Part shown: positions 47,139-60,546 of the stretch, one piece after another
Numbering within the stretch: position 1 is the stretch's first letter
Layout of the letters: the number at the start of each line of letters is the position of its first letter
NCBI GenBank assembly: GCA_032358165.1
Contig: JAALGY010000033.1
Coordinates: 3,348,001 to 3,412,000, forward strand
Length of the DNA stretch: 64,000 nucleotides
Reading direction: 5' to 3'
Source of the DNA: Diplosphaera chodatii
Lineage: Eukaryota; Chlorophyta; Trebouxiophyceae; Prasiolales; Stichococcaceae
Translations under genes and position numbers: made by a program
Notes under the pieces: model-generated
The model's input: only the letters and a program-made list of their open reading frames with translations
Told to the model about the DNA's origin: nothing
Database searches by the model: none

Positions 47139-47187
47139 CTAAGCACAGCGCAGCAGCAGCTTGTTCTTCTTGCCAGCTGCAAGCAGG
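47074..47187. repeat. 57-bp perfect tandem duplication (two copies)
   Basis: Two identical 57-bp units lie head to tail at 47074-47130 and 47131-47187, followed by a 4-base partial match. On the minus strand each unit encodes the TyrRS C-terminal residues [16 protein letters not shown] plus the stop codon. The first stop encountered is in the upstream (47131-47187) copy, so the other copy lies in the 3' UTR. Confidence 0.95.
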
Positions 47188-50120
47188 AGCAACCGCCCGT
47201 CGATCAGGTCGTCCTCCGAAATGACCGCTGCCTCATCCTCCACCTTTGCATTGTTCACCCTGAAGCCGCCCCCCTGAGGTCGCACCCAGCAATTCTCAGA
47301 CGCTCAGCAGCGCAAGCACCCTGACATGTTCACCAACAGGTGCAACACCACCATGCAGCCGGCATTAGTGGGCAGATGGGCAGAGCGGCAGCATGTGTCC
47401 AAACACCTTGATGAGGCGGCGGGCAGCGCCCTTGGAGGGCTGCAGCCCCGCAGCAACCGCGATATCCACCACTAAGGCGCCCACCACCTCACCCCGCGGC
47501 AGCTCTGCCGATGGCGCCTCCTCAGCAATGGCCTCCAGCGCCGCTGCATTGAGCTGTGTGTCGGCGCCGGGCTTGAGGGCCTGCAGGACCCAAGCGTGCA
47601 GAACGTGAGGTCGCACAAAGCTCCTCAGGAGCCATTCCACGAAGCCGGGCTGGTCTGCGTGAGGACACAATGCACTGATCTGGCTGAAACATCGGTGCCC
47701 GCCACAATGTGGCGGCTGTTGGAGCGCACCGCTGTGGCTGCAAGCGCCTGCTGCAGGCCATCCTCGCCGTGCACAAAGCGGGTGACCTCCTCAGCTAGCC
47801 GCCGCTGCGCGAGGCCCGCCTGCCCGCCCAGACGCTCGAGGTGACATCGGCGTCTTGATGACACATGTTTGGCTGATGAAGCCAGCCTGTAGGATGGTTG
47901 GCTGCCTGCACATGCCCTGTGACTTTGCAATGCAAACCATGCTCATCGTACCTGCTGCTGTGATTCGGCCTCGATCTGAGCAATCTCCTCCAGCGGCAGG
48001 AATGTCAGCATGCGCAGGAACTTGCCAGCCTCAACGTCCGCCACGTTGGTGAGCAGGTGCTGGTAAAACTTGAAGGGAGACAGCTTGTCTGCGAAGACGA
48101 TGCAGGTGGAGTAGCCAAGTTGCTGAATTGCTGAATTGTGAAGCACTGGCTGCTGCACGAAATGCACTCATCTGACAAGTCACACATACGCGGTAAGAGT
48201 GTCAATAGTGCAGACACAGACTAGCCCGCTCTATGATTAGCAGCTCTGGTCGTGCCCCACCTGCCGACAGCCAGACCGCGCCGTCCTCAGACTTGCCGAA
48301 CTTGCGGCCGTCAGCCTTCGTCAGCAGCGGGAAGGTCAGCCCAAAGCACACCTCCTTGTCCTCTCCGCCTTCCACCTTCCGCAGCAACTCCGTGCCTGCA
48401 CACCAAGTCTCACTGCTTACCACAGCTCAGAGCATTCAATCAACAACCCGGAGGTCAGGTGATGCCCAGCCATTCATCTGCTGCTTGCTGTCCAGGGAGG
48501 CACCAGCTGACAGTCTCAGCGCTGAAGCCTCACGGCTGGCTGATTTACCTGCAGTGATGTTGCCCCACTGATCGCTGCCGCCTGTTTGCACACGTACCCC
48601 GTGCCGCTGATACAAGTGCACAAAGTCTGCACCCTGCCTGCAGACAAGCCACCACATCAGTGCCGTGTACCGAACACTGAAGGCAGCCAAGCTGGGGATC
48701 CACAAGCAGTGAAAATGGCAGCTTACACGCAGCGTTTCACCATCAGTTGTCAAGGCAAGCTCACAGGAGCTGGTAGCAGAACTCGGTGAAGGAGATGCCC
48801 TGGGGCGACTCCAGGCGCGTGCGCACGCTGTCCTTGGCCAGCATGGTGCCGACCCGCGCGAAGCGTCCTGTCTCCCGCAAAAACGTCATCAGGTTCATGC
48901 TTCCATACCAGTCCTGCAGCAGGTGCAGAGCCAGTCCACAAACTCTGCGTGCCCGTCCGGGTCCTTCTCATGCCGGGCGACCTGCAGCCCTGATTGTGTT
49001 GTGTGTGCAGTGTCCACTGCGGAGCTGGAGCATGCTCACCAGGTTGTTGACCAGGTTGACGGGCGCCGCGTCTGCGCCAGGGGCACGCGCCGCAGGCCGG
49101 GCAAGCAACCGCTCCAGGATCGCGCGGATGCCCTCCACATTGTGCGACACCTGGACACTCAGCTGATAGTGATGCCTGCAGCGCTTGCTATATATGGTGT
49201 GTCGGGCGCTTCACCATGTCGGAGCATCATGCTCTGACACAATGTGCCAGAAACAGGTGCGGAGCTGCTTGCCTGCTCCTCTGAGAGCGGCGGGCGCTCT
49301 GCGGATTTGCCTGACGGATCACCGACTAGCCCTGTAGCGCCCCCCACCAGTGCCACCGGTTGGTGCCCACAGCTGCAACACGTGCACACCAGCTTGTCAG
49401 AGGAACTTGGTTCGAATGAAACCATCGTTGTGTGCAGACGAATGCCCTCAGTGCTGCATGCACTCCCTTTGTGAAGGGAGGAGAGCTACTCCTGCACGAC
49501 TTGAGTGCTTGAGGACCGAGCTGCAGACAGCCACACGCAGCTGGAGCTCACCGCTGAAACCAGGCGAGCACGAGGATGCCCAGCAGGTTGCCCAGGTGCA
49601 GGCTGTCTGCCGTGGGGTCAAAGCCGCAGTATATCTTGAGGCTGGTGGCGCCCGCCAGCTGCTCCAGCTCCGGGCTGGTGACGTCCTGGACCAGACCCCT
49701 CTCCCGCAGCAGCGACACCACGTTCTGCCCCGCAGCTGCTGCTGGCGCTGCGCGTCAGCAAAGCACACTGCATCCGGTGCACGTTGGTCCACATATTTTT
49801 GCAGCTTGCACGGAGCATGGGCCGCAATGTGGCAACTGATCGGGTCTGATAGACGTGCTACGAACAACTATAGCATGAACGGGCATCACCGGATGTGTCG
49901 GTAGCTTGCTCCGCTGCCGGGATCGCGGCTGCTGCTGTGGTGACGCTGCGTTGCCGATGCCATCGAGAGCCACTGGCCGACCTGGTTTCGGCATGGCTGC
50001 TGCAAGTGACTGCGAGCGGCGCTTGCCACCTCCAGCGGTGCGATGGCGTTTGCTGACGCAAATTCTGTGCGTGTGCAGCCGCAGCCACGCAGGTGCGAGT
50101 TTGTCCAACAAGCCATGCAC
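47139..50120 (-). CDS. Organellar (bacterial-type) tyrosyl-tRNA synthetase
   Basis: This is a class Ic synthetase that charges tRNA-Tyr, bacterial type and hence plastid and/or mitochondrial. Confident exons run from 49747 to a TAG at 47141-47139. A likely first exon (50120-50030) encodes [20 protein letters not shown], a basic targeting leader, and its phase fits the 49747 exon. Motifs: [32 protein letters not shown] (HIGH motif as HLGN), [38 protein letters not shown] followed by SDQWGNI (Tyr-binding region), and the KMSKS equivalent [13 protein letters not shown]. The C-terminal S4-like RNA-binding domain has [13 protein letters not shown] and [15 protein letters not shown]. The 5' exon choice is tentative. 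The 3' end overlaps a 57-bp tandem duplication that leaves the protein length unchanged. Confidence 0.9.
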
Positions 50121-50699
50121 GCCTGCGCAGCAACGTCGGAGCCAGCAAGCGGCAGGCGTGCACCGCCTCGCCCCGGTGCAAGGCCCACCGCTGCGCGGCC
50201 GCCATCCACGTCTGAATGGCTGCGATCAAGTTGGCTCCTGCCGCTGCTTGCCAAGCTTGCTGAGGAGACCGCCGCCTTCAGGGCGGCTGCAATCTGCAAG
50301 CCCGTTTGCTCTTATGTATCTAAGTGGCCATACGACTGTCAATGTGATGCCTGCCTGGCTTGCTCATTCACAGCACCCACTATGCTGACGTTCCAGGATG
50401 CACTCAACATCAACTCGGCTTGGGAGTCCCGGACGTGCGCAGGCCTACGCGAGTGCATACGTCCTATCACGACCAATAGGATGCATCTTGGAATGAGCAC
50501 GCAAAATGGTCTGCACATGACGATCAGCCCCAGGCAGCATGGAGCATGCCTGCCGGTTCTCTAGTGGCTGGCGGTAGAATTGTGGAGGATAAAGTGCCGG
50601 CCAGGAGTTCACGCACTTCCCTCCACGCCGTGATCGCTGCACACCCGCTGCTCAGTCGGCTGCACAGATCCCGAGCTGTCATCAGCTGTGGACGGCAGC
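50121..50699. promoter_or_regulatory. Shared 5' region between TyrRS and ATPD
   Basis: The region lies between divergent starts at about 50120 (minus, tentative) and 50700 (plus). Open frames on the minus strand here could include an alternative TyrRS leader. Confidence 0.4.
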
Positions 50700-52718
50700 A
50701 TGAACGGCGTGATGTGCAGCCGCCTGAGCGCTGGGTGCCGTGTGTTCGCCCGCAGCTCTTTCAAGGGCGCTGCCCTGCGCACAACGGCGCCCCTGGCGTG
50801 CAGGAGGCATCACAGCCGATCGCAAAGGCGGCAGGCAGTGGCAGAGGTCAGTTCTTCCTGGACCCCCCTCCACAATCTACACCTCGACTGGGTGGAGTTG
50901 GCCACGTGCAGTGCACGGCTTCGCAGAGCCTGCAGCCTTCAGGCATCACACGGATGTGTTGATTGGCATCCTTCGGGCTATGAGGGGATGGGCTGCTCGA
51001 GCAGGCTCTGAAGCATTGCTGCAGCACCGATCTGGCTGCTTATCTTGTCCCGCACAGCCCTCGCTCCTGATTTGATTCCTTTAGGCACGCTCATCAGAAT
51101 GTTGTTCTTAGCGTTGTAGCCAATGGTGCGCTGGCAGCAAGCCCCTGCTGACTGTGCAGCACCAATAGCAACAGCGCACACTGCGGAAAAAAGGAACAAA
51201 TTTACGGAAAACCTCATGCTGACCGCCGTTCGTGCGACAAGTGCACACGGCCACGATGATGAATAGCCCCACGCACTGCTGCATGCTGCTCAGGGCGTGT
51301 CACGGCGGGCAAGGGCATGCATGCTGATGATGTGATCCGTGACGGCTGCTGAGCAACGACTCACCTGCACAGATTGGCGCTGAGAACGTTGGCGCCAACT
51401 ACGCCATTGCGCTGGTGGAGCTGGCGTCGGAGGCGGACGATCTGGAGAAGGTGCACCAGGACATGGACGCGCTTGCCAGCATCTTCGCAGAGAACGCCGA
51501 GGTAGCCAGTGTGAAATCAACCACAATAGATTAGATACAAAGCCGCCCGTAAACACATATAATTCGATGCCACGCTGCTCCTCCGTATAAGGCCAGAGGA
51601 GGTTGCAAGTGAGGTGCCTGGCGGTCTGTTCGTAGATCTGCACTGCAGATGTCACAGGTCAAGTGTGCATGCGATGACCATGAGCCCTGCTCTCGCAGGT
51701 GAAGGACCACTTCGCCAACCCAGTCGTGCCCGAGGAGGATAAGCAGGAGCTGCTGGAGAAGCTGTGCAAGGACGCCGACTTCTCCCAGCACACGCAGAAC
51801 TTCCTGGGCCTGCTGGTCCAGGTACATGTCCAATGCTGTTGCGCACATCAGGGCACAAGACGTGCTCACGGTGTGACCGGGGCCAGACCGCCTGCATGGG
51901 CCGAAACCCTGCACATTTCCGCTGCCGCCCCGTCTGGACAGGTCCAAAGGGCTGGTTTATATTTGAAAACTCAGTCCCCTTCTGACTGAGTACTGATTTT
52001 GATGCTACTACAGGCGCGGCGGTTCGAGGTCATTGACGAGATCGTCACAGCATTTGAGACCGAGTACTGCAAAATCACAGACACACAGGTACAGGAAGCA
52101 TTCGGATGTGCTCGCAATATGATGATGATGATGACGATCCAGCATGAGACGTGGTGAAGAGTTTAATGCTAGTGCCTGAGCAACCAGATGCAACTCAAGG
52201 CAAGCATGCTCACTGTTGCATCGTCATGTCGTAATGCAGGTGGCAACCCTGACCTCCGCAGTCCAGCTGGAGCAGGAGCAGCAGTTCCTCATTGCAAAGA
52301 AGCTGCAGGTTAGTGCCTCGCTTTGTGTAAGCGCATCACTCCTCGCGCTGTTGATTATGGTCGGGGCCGCTTCATGGTAGCAGAGAAGCACTCCAGCTGA
52401 CTTCACATGACATGTGTGCATGCAGGAGCTGACCGGCAGCAAGAACATCAAGTTGAAGCCCCAGATCGATGAGAGCCTCATTGCTGGCTTCATCGTCAAG
52501 TACGGCTCCAGTGAGATCGACCTCAGCGTCAAGGGGCAGCTCAACAAGATCTCCAACGAGCTGGTGAGTGTGAGAAGAGGCTCTGGCACGTAAAGGACGG
52601 CGCAGTCCTGCTTGCTGCCATGACACACAGACAGGCAATTGCATCTTGCATTGCATGGCACTGGTTGCAACTCATGCGGTCGCTGCTTTTCAATGTGCAG
52701 GTGGAAGCAGCCTCATGA
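50700..52718 (+). CDS. ATPD: ATP synthase delta subunit, chloroplastic
   Basis: Seven exons, every one a whole number of codons, total 232 residues: 50700-50846, 51373-51501, 51699-51821, 52014-52088, 52240-52308, 52426-52563 and 52701-52718. Exon 1 (49 codons, MNGVMCSRLSAGCRVFARSS) is a chloroplast transit peptide. The mature part starts near IGAENVGANYAIALVELASE and follows the OSCP/delta fold: VHQDMDALASIFAE, FANPVVPEEDKQELLEKLCK, QNFLGLLVQ, ARRFEVIDEIVTAFE and VATLTSAVQLEQEQ. It ends with the conserved C-terminal signature IDESLIAGFIVKYGSSEIDL. The subunit links CF1 to CFo in the thylakoid ATP synthase. The last exon is only 18 nt and encodes VEAAS plus the stop. Confidence 0.95.
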
Positions 52719-53817
52719 GTCACGTGCGTCACAGACCACACGAGCGATGCTGTTGGCAACGTTGTGGGATTCCAATGGCATGGTCGGACCGCTGTCTGAC
52801 TCACAAACGCACCACACATGCTGTTTGAACTGCCAGTTGGAATCCCCTTACGCAATGCTTGCCCAATGGTATACTGCCTGATGCGGACCTTGGCGTCCCG
52901 CCGAGGATTGCCACAGCAGCAGCGGGCTCACCCTCAGTTTTGGTCATAGTTGATCGAGACACGTTGACGAGCTGGATTGTTGTTGAGATAGGACACTTGT
53001 AAAGCTGTGGGAGGTGCCGCTGCATTGCATCCCATTTTTGGCAAGTCAACACTCAAACAGGGCGTCATCGGCCGACAACTTTCTCTGCTTCTGCATTCGT
53101 TCCTACGTGCCTCACTTCCTCTGTGTGGCTGCAACTTCAGCAGCTGCAGCAGGACAGGCTGCCAAAGAAGGCTGCCATGCTGACGTGGAGGCCACGCCTT
53201 CCTCGGCTGCCGAACATGTGCTGCGCGGGAGCAGTCAGCATGTTGCAGTGTCATAAAACATCATACACCGTTGTCACGCAGACTCCATGATACCACTCAC
53301 CATTCTATATCAAATGCGGAAGCTTGCGCCTAGCAAATAGCAGCAGCCTTGGGTGGCTTTAGTCACAGAGGTGACTTCATGCGAGCGTTGTCGCGCTTGG
53401 TGTATCACGGTGAGCACTTCAACAGCTTGTTTGTTCACCAAATGGTCACACATGTGCAGACGGCAGCATGCCAGAACCCATGCAATACGTGTTGCAGTTC
53501 TTGTATGACTCGGATTCGCCGAGTAGCGCTTTGCAGCGTGTTGCATTTGCCATGGTTTGAGTCACACGCTGGTGTCACCTACAAGTCACCCGATGACAGG
53601 ATGTGCCTGGTCACCATCGCCTATCTGCTATCGTGTGCATGAACGTGCGTCATGTACTGTGCGCACATGGCCATACTGCAGTGCGCCATACCAACGAATA
53701 CTTTGTCATTGCTCGCAGCGGGGCTCAGCAGCAGCAACATTCAGCTGTGACACGCGGTCCCAGCTTGAGACCACAGCTCACTTCGTCTGCCGCGCGGGGC
53801 GCGACTCGGGTGTTCAG
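52719..53817. other. Spacer: ATPD 3' region and 5' region of the WD40 gene
   Basis: The first exon of the downstream WD40 gene probably lies here but could not be identified. No other coding signal is convincing. Confidence 0.4.
52999..53003 (+). terminator. TGTAA polyadenylation-type signal for ATPD
   Basis: TGTAA lies 281 nt after the ATPD stop codon. Confidence 0.4.
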
Positions 53818-56296
53818 AGTCGCCCACCCTGGAGGAGGAGGTTGTCGCCATTGACGGCCGGCAGGTCTGGCTGCTGCATAGGGGCCGGGCCGCCATGCAC
53901 TTCCGTGCGCACCCAGATGAGGACGGCGGACAGCAGCCCTGCAGCTTTGCGGGCGACTCGCACTTTGGCGTCCACAGCCGCACTTACGGTGGGCTTTCAC
54001 AGCTTTTGGCATCTGCATGCACACGTCGTCCCGGGTCGTGGCGTAGAAACGGCAAACACAGGGCGCTTGCATCTGCGTGGCGCATATGCCCTCAGACATT
54101 GCCTGTGCATCGCATGCAGACCGGCTGAACAGCATCCAGCACTGGCAGCTGCGGGACCTCGTATCCTGCGTCGAGGACGACTCTGGGAGGCTGCAGCTGT
54201 TCACTGTGTGCGGCCGCCGCACCTACCGCTTTGATGTGCAGACTGAGAAGGTAAGTGGGAGCAGTGGAGGCTGCTGTTGCAGACTGCAGCAACCTCTCTC
54301 AGTGTCACGCTGGGTTCATGTGATGCACCGTGCTCGTCTGTGCAGTCACCAACGTTTGCAACGCTTGTGGGTGGGCTGAGATGTATCGTGCTGGCCTTGC
54401 AGTCGTCCATGGTGCAGGACCTATCCTTTGCGCCGTCAAGCATGACAGTTGGCGAGGGGTACATAGCTGCGGGCGGCACTAGCAGCCAGGTGTGCCACCC
54501 GGCTCTTTGATGCAAATGCTCCTCGTCCTACGCGTGTGTGCTGTCAAGGTTGCTACGGGTACCATATTGCTGACCACAAGTCTGTGGCCTGGCAGTTGGA
54601 CATGCGTGGCTTAGATGGGGTGTTCAGCTTCAAGGGCAGCGTGGCGGGCAGTGTCAACAATGCACTGCACATTGCCAAGGAGCAGACAGGTGCAGCTATG
54701 GGGTACCACTGTTTGCAGCGTATCCGCACAGTGCGAGCTGCTCCCTGGAAGCCTGTCGTTCCAGGTGAGATATCATTTGCCCTCTGACGCTGCAGGCAAG
54801 ACGCAGATCTTCTGCTGCAACAATGACCGCACCATCAAGGTGGGTCCCGATGTCCTACAAACGCTAATGTATTGTTACATGATTAATGTGTACATTTGCT
54901 TATGCTACATCCTGCCATGTTCAGCTGACGGAGATGACCTGGTACACGATGTTGTGTTGCATATGGCAGGTGTACAGCCTGCCCGCGATGGAGCGCCTGC
55001 AGTGCATCCCCACGGACACGCCCATCAACTACACCGCGATGAGCCCCGATATGCAGAGCCTTGCCGCCGTGGGCGACACCCCCCAGCTGTGAGCATGCCC
55101 GTGTGCAACCCGCCCGCACTTGCAACACACCACCAGCCGAATCCCCGCTGCCCTGGCCTGGCCTGTCTCTTGCATCCTCAGCGCCGCAGGACGTTGCTGG
55201 TCGACACGCGCACGTGCCCATGTGTGCACGGCACATCCACTGTACAAGGCCCTACGTACACTGACGCAGGTACTTCTATCGCGCGGCGCCGGCGGGGTGG
55301 GTGGCGCAGACGTGTTGGCGCGCCGGCCGCGACGCCGGCATGTGCTGCGCCTGGTCCCCCGCCGGCGACGTGGTGGCGGGCGTGTACCAGGATGGCCTGG
55401 CGGCGCTGTGGGACATGCGCAGCGGCGAGGTGTGCCGCCCGCCGCCAGGGTCCCTTCCTCGCTCTCGCGCACTGGACAGCTGTCTGGCTGACTTTCGCCC
55501 GAATTGTACACAACATTCTGGAGGCTCACCCCACACTTCAACACGCAGTCTCATCTTGCTCTGCTGGCATCACACTGCAGATGGAGCACCGCGCACCAGC
55601 GCCGAGGGCTGCTGGTCGTCACACACTGACAGTCGTGGTGCGGGCTGTGTGTGCGCAGGTGGTGGCCAGCCTGCGCACGTCCATGGCGGCGCGCTGCGTG
55701 AAGTTTGCACCCGGGGCCGGCCACCTGCTGGCCATCGCAGAGCACCAGGTCTGTGTGACTCCGCTGCTGTGCTCGATGTTGGCTGCTGCGATCGCCCCAC
55801 CGGTTGGAACATTGCATGTAGCTTCTGCCAGTGAGAGTGCACACCTGTGCCGAGTGTCATCGTGCAGCATCGGTGTACAACATCATGTATCCACACCAGC
55901 ATGCAGCAATCAGCTGTGTTTTACAGGCAGCTTCTGAGCTGTATTGTTATGCTGCAGGGCCAGGCGCACCTGGTGGATTTGCGCAACACGAACTCCGTGC
56001 AGACGATTAGGTTCGACCCGCCCGACAGCCACCAGCACAACATCTCTGGGCTGGCTTTCAGCCCTCAGGTACCTACGTCAGTGGGCATCCATGTGAACAG
56101 CTGTCAGCAGACGTCTGGTGCATGGTGCAACCTGCAGCCTTCAGTTGCCTGTGCCTCTGTCGTTGTTTGCTAATGGTTCCCGGTGATCTCGCCACAGGGC
56201 AAGACGTTGTTCGTTGGGCTTGAGGAGGGTGGGATTGCACGTGTTGATGTCGACCTGCATGCGCGCTGCACATTCGCAGCTAGCCAGCTCGCTTGA
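53818..56296 (+). CDS. WD40-repeat protein (DUF2415-like C-terminus), 5' exon not located
   Basis: Exons from about 53818 encode SPTLEEEVVAIDGRQVWLLH, then DRLNSIQHWQLRDLVSCVED and LFTVCGRRTYRFDVQTEK. Later exons carry beta-propeller blades: MVQDLSFAPSSMTVGEGYIA, QIFCCNNDRTIK, VYSLPAMERLQCIPTDTPIN, CCAWSPAGDVVAGVYQDGLA followed by ALWDMRSGEV, and ARCVKFAPGAGHLLAIAEHQ. The last two exons have LVDLRNTNSVQTIRFDPPD, ISGLAFSPQ and TLFVGLEEGGIARVDVDLHA, with a TGA at 56294-56296. The final exons resemble the conserved C-terminus of a WD40 family found in plants and fungi, some annotated DUF2415. It is presumably a protein-interaction scaffold; no specific partner can be named. The initiating exon was not found. 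Confidence 0.78.
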
Positions 56297-57321
56297 CAGC
56301 AAGTGCTTGACAGGCACAGCCGCGATGGCTGTGAGCGCTGCAGCCAGTGCGAGGATGCCATGGTTGTATTGCAGCCTGGCATGGGGCTGTGGGAGGCAGG
56401 ATGCATGACAGACTGCGCAGCAAGAGCGCCCACACGATCGTGTGCGTCGACTGGGCATGGCTGGGGTAGAAAGGCACCTCGACAGGATGGGAACAGGGGG
56501 CAGCAACCTCCGAAACAACTTATCGGCAGCATGTCGACATGCTTTGCCCGAAGTCTGGAACTGCAACAAACGGGTTTTTCGAAGTGCGCTGGCCCCCATA
56601 AGGTTGGCAGATAAACATTGGTTGGATCATAGACAGCAGAGGCAGGCAACAGGCAGAAGGGGATCTGAGAAAGCTAGAGGCAGAGCAGCTAGTGTAGGCA
56701 CCATTCAGCCAACCATTTGATGGCTTCGTGTAGAGCAGAGGGGCCGTGCATGTGATGATCAGCAATCGGCATGTGAGTAGCAACTGCATGCCTGTGAAGA
56801 TCGTAGACTGACATGCATGTTTTGTGCACGCCATCCTGTAAGTTCGTGTGCAGCTTCACCGCCTGGTCTATGTTGCAATGACCCCGCAGAGTGCCTACTG
56901 CAGCACCAGTCATGAGGGTTCGGACTGCTGGTATCCGCTACAAGTCTTCAGGTTCTGGCGAGCTTGGCGGTGCCTTATCATCATGGCGGTGTGCACTCTC
57001 GTTTGTCGGCTGTCATTTGAGAGAGCTGCACATTGGCTGAAGCAGGGGGACCTGTGAAATCTGTGCCATGCATGCTGCAGGCCAGGGGAAGTAGGGAAAA
57101 GAGCGTGCATTGGTAAAACCACGAGAGTCAGCTTGGCGGCGCTCCAGTGGATACTTACAAGCTTGCCACAGTCAACCGACACTGCGACTGGAACGTGCGC
57201 ACAAGCTGCAGTCGTTTACAGGGAGCGTCTGCCTCAATGTCGACTGCCAGCCTGCCACCTCCTCCTGGATGGAGACCCTCACAAGCGGCACATGCACCAT
57301 CCTCCCAGCCCACCACCCAGC
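56297..57321. other. Convergent spacer between WD40 gene and uS17
   Basis: About 1 kb of 3' regions. A plus-strand TGTAA lies at 56837-56841 (541 nt after the WD40 stop). No coding exon or RNA gene is recognised. Confidence 0.45.
57155..57159 (-). terminator. TGTAA polyadenylation-type signal for uS17
   Basis: Minus-strand TGTAA lies about 165 nt after the uS17 stop codon. Confidence 0.5.
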
Positions 57322-58813
57322 TCAGAAGCTGACGAAACCCTTCTTGGTGGCACCCGCCGGGATCACGCGCAGCACATTGAACCGCACCGTCTTGGACAGT
57401 GGCCTGCGGGATATTGGCACAACCGGATCAGCAGCAGCAGTTGCCCCTGTGCTTTCGCAGGCTCTGCAGGCAAATTGCTAAAGAAGCACATGCTGCCATC
57501 CGCCACAATTGCACTAAGCATGCAGTCGGTGACAAGCGCACCGGCACTGGCCAATGATGACGGTGTCACCATCGCTGACACGGAAGCAGGGCGACACATG
57601 TGCCGCCACGTTGCTGTGACGCTTCTCGTACCTGTCGTCAGAACAACAGCATAAATTACACCGGCCGGCAGGACTTTGGCATCCCTCACTGACATGACAG
57701 AGTCGCGTGGTGCTTTTGGCACCAGATAGGCCAGTTGGGTGGCGCACCGTTGGTACTTCTTGATGAAGTGCAGGTAATTCCGCCGCACGATGAGTGTCCG
57801 GTTCATCTTGGTCGACTTGACGGTGCCGGACAAGATGCGACCACGAATCGACACATTGCCGGTGAATGGGCACTTGTGGTCGATGTATGAGCCTACAGAC
57901 GGACAAAACAGGAGACGGTGAGAAGGTATCACAACGTGCGGGGAGTCAGCTGACTGGGTGCTCGAGCACATAACAGTGCTGTGGGAGCAGGGCACCTCTG
58001 GGACAGCCGCGCTCCTCGGGCAATGAGCCGCCAACATGACCCCTGCTGTGCTCAATAAGCACAGGCCCGAAAACCCTCTTTCAGCGCTTCGGCACAGGAA
58101 CCCACCCTCAATGGCCTCCTTGGGCGTCTTGAAGCCCAGGCCGACGTTCTTGTAGTAGCGCTGGCCGCCCTTGCCCGGCGTCCTGCGCGCCGGCTTCTTC
58201 CAGCCGCCGTTCACGCCCAGCTGCTTCTGGAACGCCTTCTCGTTCTGCACGTGCACATGGCCAGCAGGTTAGTCGGTAAAAAGACATGAGCAGAAACCAC
58301 AGCGGTGCGCCCTTACGTTGCGTCCGGTGGCGTGGTATGGATCTGTCCGCTCTGACCCGCTCAGGATACATCGCTGGTGCTGTTTATTACCGCTGGAATG
58401 CTGAACCGACGCCATGCGTCAAGGAAGAGCTTGCAGCAGTTGCAAGCCGTTGTGCTGCACGGCGCTGCGCATGCTAGGCTCAGCAGGAGCAAGCCTGCCA
58501 GATGGTAATGCGCAGGCGCTGCTTTCAGCTGACTGCGGGATCACTGCGGGCGGTGGAGCTGCAGCTGCTGTCCACTCCAGTTGCCACCAGAGTTTGCTGC
58601 TCGAGGTGGCCTGGTGTGTTGCAAGCCCTGGCGCTGGCCGAGGGTAGCCACCGAGCGTGCTCACAAGCAGCAGCTGGGTTGCTTCAAGATCCTGCTGTCG
58701 GCTTTGCCATGCTGCCTGCCACCCTACTGACCCTGCCCTGCCCTTGGATGTAACTGTCAGTCAGGGCGGCTACCAGAGCCCAGCCTCACCTGGTCGCCGA
58801 TGATGGTCGCCAT
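57322..58813 (-). CDS. RPS11: 40S ribosomal protein S11 (uS17)
   Basis: Exon 1 (58813-58790) is a 24-nt micro-exon, MATIIGDQ. Exon 2 (58244-58106) continues [20 protein letters not shown] and [18 protein letters not shown]. The next exon has [20 protein letters not shown] and [20 protein letters not shown]. After that come [20 protein letters not shown] and GDTVIIGQC. The last exon, [20 protein letters not shown] followed by KGFVSF, ends with a TGA at 57324-57322. Splice phases agree at each join checked. The protein is a universally conserved component of the cytosolic small ribosomal subunit that contacts 18S rRNA. It is head-to-head with uL24, with 221 bp between start codons. Confidence 0.95.
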
Positions 58814-59034
58814 GGCTGCGCCTGCGCGTCAACAGCAGCAGGGGACCGCCGCCAAGCCCCTGCCAAATGCCAAAGAGGACGCGGCGAGGCGCTGCGCCGT
58901 CTCAAGTCTCAGGAGCAGCAGCAGTAGGAAGCAGATGCATCTGCGACTTGGCGGCCCGTGCCGATTGCAGCGGCCTCTTTCGCTTCGGAGCGGCGCCGCG
59001 GAGCTGCAGGGCTGAGCCAGGGTCACCGGCTGCA
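58814..59034. promoter_or_regulatory. Likely bidirectional promoter of uS17 and uL24
   Basis: Only 221 bp separate the start codons of two divergently transcribed cytosolic ribosomal protein genes, so both core promoters and 5' UTRs must fit here. No TATA box is visible. Confidence 0.6.

Positions 59035-60546
<1,512 letters not shown>

Noticed and set aside
47074..47187. Direct repeat considered as a CRISPR-like or transposon feature
   Set aside because: There are only two abutting copies with no spacer, no inverted ends and a gene end inside; it is a simple tandem duplication.
52112..52135. GAT trinucleotide run in an ATPD intron
   Set aside because: It is a short microsatellite, too small to be of interest beyond marker use.
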